Shown here: one piece after another, positions 51,872 to 60,000 of the stretch
How positions within the stretch are numbered: position 1 is the first letter of the stretch
Layout: each line of letters begins with the position of its first letter
Assembly (NCBI GenBank): GCA_016758965.1
Contig: JAEPRB010000233.1
Coordinates: 1 to 60,000 of the forward strand
Direction of reading: 5' to 3'
DNA: 60,000 nucleotides
Source: Circinella minor
Lineage: Eukaryota > Mucoromycota > Mucoromycetes > Mucorales > Lichtheimiaceae
Notes under the pieces: generated by a model
What the model saw: only the letters and a program-made list of their open reading frames with translations
What the model was told of the DNA's origin: nothing
The model's database searches: none
Translations under genes and position numbers: made by a program

Positions 51872-54800
51872 TAGTAAAGTGTATTAATTTATGGAGAGGG
51901 TAAATAATTTGTATTTATATAATAATAAACATTTTGTAGCATGAATAGCTCTTTTTTTATTTTTTATTTTTTATTGTTCATTAATTATATTTTTTCTAAT
52001 GAGTAGCTGATTATATTTTATATCGACATCAAAAAAAAAATCCCCTATTAAGATTTGACGGCCCGTATTTTACCGATCCCCCCGGCCCCGATTATAGTAA
52101 GAAAGTGTTCGTCGTCATTCCAGAGGTAAAAAATAAAATAAAAAATGTCATGAGACGTTCGCGACGTTAGGAAAAGTTGGGCTGTTTTTTTTTTTTATAC
52201 ATCCCCATTTTCGGAAAATATGGTATGGAGAGAGAAACTTTACTGAAAAAGTGATCTGTGGGAAACAAGTTCTTTGTTTTGTTATAATGGGCTAAAAAAA
52301 AAAAAAAAGTTTTTTTGGGGGGGAGGAGGAGGATATTAGAAAAAAAAAAGAAAAGAGTGATGTTAATTATGAAATTCCTAATAACCTACTTAAAAGTACG
52401 ATCTCATATTGGATTCTACAGAATACATTAATACTATTACACTTATTATAACACTAAGGTTGTTGTTGTTGGGGGGGGGTTTGCTTCTCTTAAATTAATT
52501 TCTTGATATTGAATATTAAGGTAGTAATTCAAAAATTCGCGTAGTTAATAACATTTTGTATGTAATAATTTTTACAAAAGATTCCCGCCCATAAAAATTA
52601 ACAAACACATATATATACTGAGTTGAGAGATCATTTAAAAAGAATAAAATAAAAAAGCATCTAACAAATAAAAGATTAGATAAATCAAAAAGATTAATTA
52701 TGTATTTACCGTACGTACACTATAAAAAAAGCAAGTACAAGATGAAATTATGTTATTGTTACTTTTTATTTAACTAGTTCATCTGTCATTCTTTTTTTCT
52801 ACTGAACTATGTATTATTAACAGAACTCACAATAATACGTATTGGGGTTTAATAAAACAAAACAAGTGATGAATTCATAATTAAATTTGACATGGACTTT
52901 ATTATATTATTTAACCACTTTTTATTACTACGGAGACGACAAAAATTTGGGGAAAACGCCATCTTTATATTCAACGTGCAGATCAATATGCAAAAAAAAA
53001 AGAAGGCGCTAATTCACAACATGAAGCTAATGTATAAAGAAAGTAAATGTTCTATGCTAATATATATTATAGCGCGGTCATATTTCATGAAAATGTAAAT
53101 ACAATCAAGTTTACTATACATAATTTAACAATTGGTCCCCAAGTATATCTATGCATAGATAACTTCATAGATGAAGATGGGGGGGGGGTTTGTCACTTGT
53201 TTTTTTTTTTCATATAATGTGGCATGAAATGGACGTGATGATTCGTGTTGAGAACATAATATTTCCTTCTCACGGGGTATATTCAACATAAACAAATAAC
53301 ATTCTAGCTGTACCATAGAGGTTTTCTTTTGTTTCCTTTTTTTACTTGGTAAACTAGAACCTACCTTTTCTCATCATGCATATACTATTTTTTTTTTTGA
53401 TCAATAGTACTTATTAGTTTGTTTTTTACTGCAACAAGGAGATTTAGTTTTTTTTTTTTTTTTATTTTCAAAACCTCCTTATATAAGATATATATATATA
53501 TATATAAAAAGGGGAACCACATGGCCTGACATCATGTAAACATACACTAAAAAATAGCCATTAAAATTGTTTTTTAAATTTTTGCATAATCTTTTTATAA
53601 ACGAACACAAGTTTAAGAAATAAAAGTGCTTCGGATATTCTTGATTACAAGAAAGAATTATTATTTATTTTCTCCTCCCCCATTGAAATATATAATAATA
53701 ATTGACAAATAATAAGCCAGAACAACAACGATTATTATTATTTGTTACTAGGATTATATTATATTATATTATGATAAGATAAAGCGGGAATAAGAACGTA
53801 ATTTTTGCAGTAACTCATAAAGAAATAAACATCATTTCCCATTAGAAATATTATGAGTGACGTGAAAAGAATACTTTTTTTTTTTAAAAAGGTACAAGAA
53901 AATAAATCAAGTACAAACAGATCATTTACTGCATCATTCATTTCTCTCTCTCTCTCTCTTTATTTTTTTTTCTAACTTAACCCCTTCAATTTTTTTTTAT
54001 TACTTTATACAGAAAAGAAAAAGAAGCTAATAATAAAACATTCGAAACGTAAATCATGTTGGTGGCGGTGGGAGAGGGGGGGGGAGGAAGGGAAGCCCAG
54101 AACAAACCCTTTCACCACTTTTGTTACAAATAACGTGCGTGCGTGCAAGTTGATCTGGACTTGACAGTGGTTCGTTTTGGAAAATCATAACTTGCGTTTT
54201 CGTTTACAAAATCCCCTTTCCCCCCCCCCACCAAAAGACTCACGGGACCTGAACAAAAAGGTTAACTCCAAAAAACTTTTTTTTTTATATAAAACACGAG
54301 TTACAAACATTGCTGCGCTTGTCATTAGAACGGAAAAATGTCACAGAAAAAAAAAAAGACATAATACGTAAATAAACTTATCAAAAGAGGGTAAAAAGCC
54401 AATATTGATAAACCAAAAAAGTGTCATTGTTTCGGGATGCATGTGAGAATTCCCATCTTATTATAACTAACTAAACTCTCCCGCCCCCTTTTTTTTAAAA
54501 GTCTCAAACCTTTTGCATTCAGTTTTCTTTTTCTCTTTTTCTCCATCTTTTTTTTTTTTTTTTATTTAACGAAGCGTATTTTATTTTACCATTCCTTCTT
54601 GAGCAATCCCTATTTTTTTTCTTAAACCCTCTACATTCCTTCACAACTACTTATTATAATTTATCTTTTTTTTTTAAAAAAAAAAACCATACACAACCCC
54701 CTCCTCCTCCCTCCCCCATTCAAATAACTTTTTATATATATAATCTAATTCAGCTGCCAATTATATATATATTATAATTTTCTTAGTAGTGCGATCAACA

Positions 54801-54906
54801 AACCTAAAAAACAAAAAACAAAAAAATCCTATACATTTATGTATAGAAATAATATATACTTATCAGGCTTTTTTATTTCTTATATACTCTTTTCTTCTCA
54901 TACACA
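51872..54906. other. Long AT-rich intergenic region upstream of the bHLH gene
   Basis: No gene is supported apart from the exon-like island at 52053-52125. The rest has long T, A and G runs. From about 54530 to 54720 the + strand becomes C/T-rich (ctcctcctccctccc), probably the promoter and leader of the bHLH gene. Confidence 0.55.
52053..52125 (+). other. Isolated exon-like island
   Basis: A 73-base segment with much higher GC than its surroundings is open throughout: FDGPYFTDPPGPDYSKK, then VFVVIPE. It is bounded by an ag acceptor and a gtaaaa donor. No partner exons were found on either side. It may be the last remnant of a lost gene, or an exon of one I missed. Confidence 0.3.
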
Positions 54907-56194
54907 ATGGCATTAAATGAAGAATTTTCATTCATGTATCAAAATACATCTACTGATGATATTTTATGTGGACCATTACAACAACTAGAAGAAACTACCA
55001 TGTTAATGCTATTACAACCACATGAACAACAACAACAACAACAACAACAACATACGATGGATTCCGATGTTCATAATTTTCAATGTGATGATAATAATAA
55101 TAGTAATGGTCCGATATCATCTTCTTTTCTTCCACCTACTCTTTCAACAAATGATAAAAAGAGAAAACCATCCCCGATAACAACAACAACAACAACAACA
55201 GTAATAATGAATAGCGAAATATCTCCAGAGACAGCATGCTGGACTTCTCCAACTTTAGAAACAGTTCCTAATACTATTTCATCTTCTTCCAATACTTCAT
55301 CTACTCAACAAAGGTAAATAAAAAAAAAAGTTTTTTGATACATTAAACCCCCCCCCAAAAAAAAAAACACTATATTTAATATATATTCCCGGATTTTGGG
55401 TTTCTGTTTTTTTTTTTGTTTGTTAACTCTTTCCCCCCCTTCTCTCCCCCACAACCTCAAAAAAAAAAAAACCCCCATCCGCTTTACTTATTAATTGTTT
55501 TTTTTTTTTTTGCTCTCCCTCAATGTCTGTATTGAATTTTTTATTTTTTTTTTAAAAAAAAAAAAAAAATAGACGTAGTCGAACATCTCCTTTATCCAAT
55601 CCTGCTAGACGAGCAGAACATAATGCAACAGAACGTGCTAGAAGAGAAAGTCTAAATGGAAAATTTAAACTTTTAGCAAGTATATTACCGAATTTACAAA
55701 CTGCTAAAAAACCTTCGAAAAGTCAAATTATTGAAAAAGCTTTGGAATGGGTAGAACATAGTTTATTAAATGAAGAACGATATCATTTTGAATTATTTCG
55801 GTTAGAACAAGAAAATAAAAGAATTGGTAATCAATTACAACAATGTTTAATATCATCTCAACAACAAGAACAACCATGGTCATTGAATAATACACCACCT
55901 AATCAACATCATGATGAAAGGAGTAGTATTCATAATAATAATCATTGTTATACAACCGTTCCATCCCCTCCTAGTTCAACGAAAACGTCCGTTTCATCAT
56001 TAAATTATACCATTCCTTGTGAAAGCGAAAATAATGTTAATAATAATAATAACGTTACACCAATCATGATTACGCCATCAACAACAACAACAACAACGAT
56101 GGATGATGTTTCGCGAATCTCACTACATCAACAGTACCATCATCATCATCAACAACAACAACAACAACAACAACAACATCACTCCGCTTGTTAA
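54907..56194 (+). CDS. bHLH transcription factor
   Basis: This is a nuclear basic helix-loop-helix factor that would bind E-box-type DNA as a dimer. Two exons (54907-55313 and 55573-56194) join in phase to 342 residues. The N-terminal half is acidic and Gln/Asn/Thr-rich with a polyQ run, as in activation regions. The bHLH, at about 147-198, reads RRAEHNATERARRESLNGKF (His-Glu-Arg contacts of E-box binders), then LLASILPNLQTAKKPSKSQI and IEKALEWVEH. A short coiled coil (FELFRLEQENKRIGNQLQQ) follows. The C-terminus has a second polyQ run. The intron contains several long homopolymers. The exact subfamily is not decided. Pyrimidine-rich DNA precedes the start codon. Confidence 0.9.
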
Positions 56195-56634
56195 ATCCAA
56201 ACAATATATATACATAGTCGCTTTTCGTAACTTATAGTAATACTTCCCATATTATAGTCTTATGCCCGAATATTTATTTATTTTCTTTTTATTTTATTTA
56301 GTTCATGCCATTAGTGTTCCTACTCTCTCCCTCCACTCCCCCGACAAAAAGAGAAAAAAAAATATTATTTTCATATTATTGTTTAACCTTTTTTTTTTTC
56401 TATGTTAAAAAGCTTTCTTTTTTTTTTGTTTATATTTTTGTTCGAAAATATTTAAAATATATATATATATATATATATATTTCTTTGTGATAAAATAAAT
56501 AATATATAATCTCTCTTTCTTTCTTGCTATACATTATATATATACAGTATATATATATATATATATTTGTATAACGTAGTAAATTATTATTCTTGTTAAT
56601 ATTTTTATTTATTTATGTTACGTTATGAAATTAT
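56195..56634. other. Convergent 3' intergenic spacer
   Basis: This AT-rich spacer lies between the bHLH gene (+) and the receptor gene (-), with (TA)n runs at 56458-56480 and 56551-56566. No gene is seen. Confidence 0.65.
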
Positions 56635-57347
56635 TTATTTTTTTCGTATATTATATAAAGGAATATCTTCTAATTCACTATTATTATTATTATCATGGTT
56701 ATTTTCCATATTTGTAGGTGACAAAGTGAAAGACCATTGATTTAATATTGTATTATGATTATAATGTGCTTCAGGTATTGTTAATGGTGTAGGAGATATA
56801 GATGGTGTAGATGGACTTGATAAAACATGATGTGGTACTTGATTAAAATTATTAAAATCTTCTGTAGATGGCGTCACAAGGGGTCCTGCATTCTCTATTG
56901 TTTCCAATGTCATATTACTTCCTTGTCTATTATTTTCTGATAATAATTGTTGTCTTGCAGATAATCCTGAATCACTTCGAACATATTTCTTTTTTGAAAA
57001 AGTGATGTCCATACTCTTATTAGAATCCGTAGGTGATGTTAAACACGTCGTCATAGCAGAAGAAGATGTCAATGTTGTTGTATTACTACTATTACTACTA
57101 CTACTACTACCACCACCACTTTTTAATGAAGGTGTTGTATTTTTTTGTGTATTAAACCATCCAAGCCAACTTTCAAGTTCTTGAAGATTAGCTACTTGAA
57201 TTAATACATCAAATACATTGGTACCATGAACACGTAAAATATATGTATTTTGTTTGGATGATTCAATAGTAGCTCGATTATATCCAAATATACGTCCCTT
57301 TTGTGATTTTTCCTTTTTAATATATATACGTTCATTAGTTTACGTTT

Positions 57348-57378
<31 letters not shown>

Positions 57379-59786
57379 CTTACTGAAAAGAATGAGAAAT
57401 AGCCAACACGTGGAAATAAAAAGACATGTTTCATATCCCAAGCTGATAAGAAAGGAAAATATCGAAAAACAACTTGAACTGGCATACGTGCCTAGATAAA
57501 TTAAAAAAAAAAAAAAAGAGAGAGAGAGATGAGTATATATATATATAAAGTGAATAAAAAAATGATATTTTACATACTTCATGTGCTTCAAATACTGTAG
57601 TTGATATATTCGTATTTTTAATAGTAGAAACATTACTAAAATTATCTGAAGATGAACTAATAGAATCATTTGATTTTTTCTGTTGTTGTTTTTTTGACAC
57701 GATCAAATCCGGATCAATGGCATTAGGACTTGCAAGAAATCGATTAATACTCATTAATTCACGACTTTTTGTATCCATATCACCATGATGTGAAGTTAAT
57801 GTAGATGTTGTTGTTGTTGTTGTATTAGTAGCATTGGTTTGTATTACTCTTCCTGAAATATCAGGTCTTTTACCACTTGAATTATTTTTTCCTTTTTGAA
57901 AAAAGAAAATATGAAGTTTTGGAAGAAATAATACAAGCATAGAAGATGTAATAGCCCAAACAACAATAGTTAATGTTAAATAATGTTTTGTATAATAATC
58001 AGTTGTAGGTACTGAAAAGACAACAAAACCAACCAATGCAGAAAACAGTATATTGCTATTTAATTTTTACGTAGTTTTTTTTTTTTTTTTTTTTTTTAGT
58101 TTTTTGTTCTATTGAATGATTTTGTTATAAACTCTCCCCCTCCTCAACATCCACACACACACACAATCTATACTCTATCATTTATTACTTACTATACAGA
58201 AATTCCAATTTGTTTATATTCACTATATTTTGAATAACTTTTACCTACAGCTCTTGTTTTGATAGAAAGAAATGTAGCAAAGGCTAATTGTGCTGCAGGA
58301 ACAATAGTTAAAAGAGTTGTAAATACAGTACTACCAGGTCCTTGAAAAGAACATTTAATATAATAAGCTGAATTTGATACAGGAACTTTAATTGGAACAA
58401 TTTCGCTACTTGCTAACCAACTAATTAAAAGTGTCTTGAAATTTTTTTTTCGTTATAACCAGTTAATAATTCATTTTATATATACTTATATATTGTTCAA
58501 ACACATGATTATTCACTTACAAGTACAATTAACATGATACCACCTGAAAATTTAAGTAATTGCCAATCAGTAACAATAGTTTTTGTAACAAAAATATTAT
58601 TAAATATACGATAGATTCGATAGTTTTTTGCGATAAGGTTACTATAATTATAAAATACAATGGAAGGGGGGGTGTTATAAGAAGTGAGATAGGTAAATTT
58701 AGTATAAACCAAAAAAAAAAAAAAAAAAAAAAACTTACGCCAGCACCAACGCTAAACCAATATGAAATGTAACAGGTATCATAATACATTCGAATTTACT
58801 TCGGAAATTTGCATAAAAGAATACAGCTGCATAAGAAAAAATAAATCCAACAAGTTCAAGTACACAAAATAATGGACTAAAAAAAAAAAAAAAAAGAAAA
58901 AAGAAAAAGATTAGTGTTATTATTAAACAATGGCTTTATATATATATATATATAAAGTTTTTGATTTATATCATTATTTTTTACCTTGAAGCTTTAAATA
59001 CTTGACGTTTTCTAAAAATTAAAACAATGGCCATTGTAAATAATGCAAAAAATGTTCCAAGTCCAGCTACAATGGTAATTATAATAGATACTGGAGAAGT
59101 GAATCCAGGATTTAATAATATACGCGTTGGAACACCAGAGGGTGGCTACTAAATAAATATTTAAATGTTATTAAAAAGAAAAAAGACACATTGCTGATCA
59201 CACCTTTCCCCCCCCCCTCCCTCCCACCACCTCCTCTTTCCCGACCTCACGTTTTTAAAACCAATTATATATTATGTTAGCTTTTCTTTGAAAACTTACC
59301 ACATGAGTACCATCATGATAAATTGGATTTGATGTTAATGTCAAGTTACCTGCTAATACTTGACCAATTTCTATTTCATTGCCTTGTTGAATATTATAAA
59401 TTCTAAAATTACTATAATTAAAATGGAAAATATTACTTTGTGTCAATGTTATTTTTGTTTTTTTTTTTTTTGTTTTTTTAACGACTTGACAACAAAAAAA
59501 AAAAAGAAAGGTAAGTCAATTATTACGTACGAAGCCATTGAATCACCATTTTGATCAAATAACATAGGACCTGCTGGTCCTATAAAGGATGTATTAAATG
59601 TGGGAGGTGTCAAATAATCCCCCATTTGTCCAACTGATAATTTTTTTAAAGCTTCTGCCATATTTGTTGCATTATATAAAACTTGATTAAATCCATGAGC
59701 CATCACCATCATACATGAGTAAGCTAATCTGTTATATATATATAAAAGGGGTAGTAGAAATACCAAAAATAAAAAGAGAAGGTTAG

Positions 59787-59817
<31 letters not shown>

Positions 59818-60000
59818 AATAAAAAAATAAATAAATAGGAATATAATCTTTTACCCTTCATTACTTGTTAAACCTGTTTGTCCACCATATGGATATCTAT
59901 GAATAATAATTTTTTTTGTAAGTCTTACAAAATACAATGGGGAGAGAGAGAGAGAGGGGGGGGGATAGGAGGATATGAGGAAGAACTTACATATTAGGAT
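56635..60000 (-). CDS. Class C GPCR, GABA-B-receptor-like, 3' part (5' end outside window)
   Basis: This is a seven-transmembrane receptor of the glutamate/GABA-B class at the plasma membrane. Eleven exons on the - strand are in the window (>60000-59991, 59896-59855, 59728-59531, 59411-59300, 59145-58985, 58876-58739, 58641-58521, 58434-58193, 58055-57578, 57491-57384, 57312-56635), all joining in phase. The extracellular part (YPYGGQTGLTSNEGLAYSCM, SFIGPAGPMLFDQNGDS, RIYNIQQGNEIEIG) is the end of a periplasmic-binding-like ligand domain. Seven hydrophobic segments follow, ending with SSMLVLFLPKLHIFFFQKGK, a class C TM7 mark. The cytosolic tail contains a PH-like stretch (AWDMKHVFLFPRVGYFSFF, then ILRVHGTNVFDVLIQVANL and LESWLGWFN) and a long Ser/Thr/Asn-rich end. 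The ligand is unknown. Confidence 0.88.

Noticed and set aside
59145..59148. Acceptor three bases earlier in the receptor gene (59148)
   Set aside because: It would put a TAG codon in frame; the acceptor before 59145 keeps phase 0.

Overview
The window is AT-rich nuclear DNA from a filamentous fungus, most likely an early-diverging Mucoromycota (Mucorales-type) species. The reasons are short GT-AG introns (about 55-200 bp) in nearly every gene, long homopolymer and dinucleotide tracts, Gln/Asn/Thr-rich regulatory proteins, a GABA-B-like class C receptor and decayed Tc1/IS630-type transposases. The organism is inferred from these traits only; no marker gene was compared.

Layout. 1-9.7 kb is gene-dense on the + strand: the C-terminal part of a fungal-specific transcription factor, the exosome subunit RRP46, a Whi3/Scw1-like two-RRM RNA-binding protein, and a membrane-anchored nucleotide pyrophosphatase/phosphodiesterase. 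9.7-14.8 kb is gene-poor and holds a broken DDE transposase, a decayed spliced ORF and a short element with 32-bp inverted arms. 14.8-21.4 kb has an unrecognised two-finger C2H2 protein, a DHX33-like DEAH helicase on the - strand, and a decayed partial copy of the zinc-finger gene beyond it. 22.9-41.2 kb is the second dense block: a GABA/amino-acid permease, the AP-2 mu subunit, 3-ketodihydrosphingosine reductase, an HDA2/3-like chromatin protein, an FHA-forkhead factor, an FSH-type serine hydrolase, a Zn2Cys6 factor and mitochondrial ribosomal protein uL16m. 41.2-54.9 kb is an accessory, relic-rich region: one intact seven-exon gene of unknown function, several decayed genes, a fold-back element, a triplicated tandem repeat and a second transposase relic. 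54.9-60 kb has a bHLH factor and the 3' part of a class C GPCR that runs off the window.

Exon-intron structures were worked out by hand from splice sites and reading phase. The conserved genes close exactly in phase, which is the main support for their models. The conserved genes are unrelated housekeeping, signalling and regulatory functions with no operon-like logic. The lineage-specific genes and relics share a less AT-biased codon choice than the conserved genes. The least described items are the zinc-finger gene with its decayed copy, the seven-exon orphan gene next to a fold-back element, and the relic cluster at 44-52 kb.
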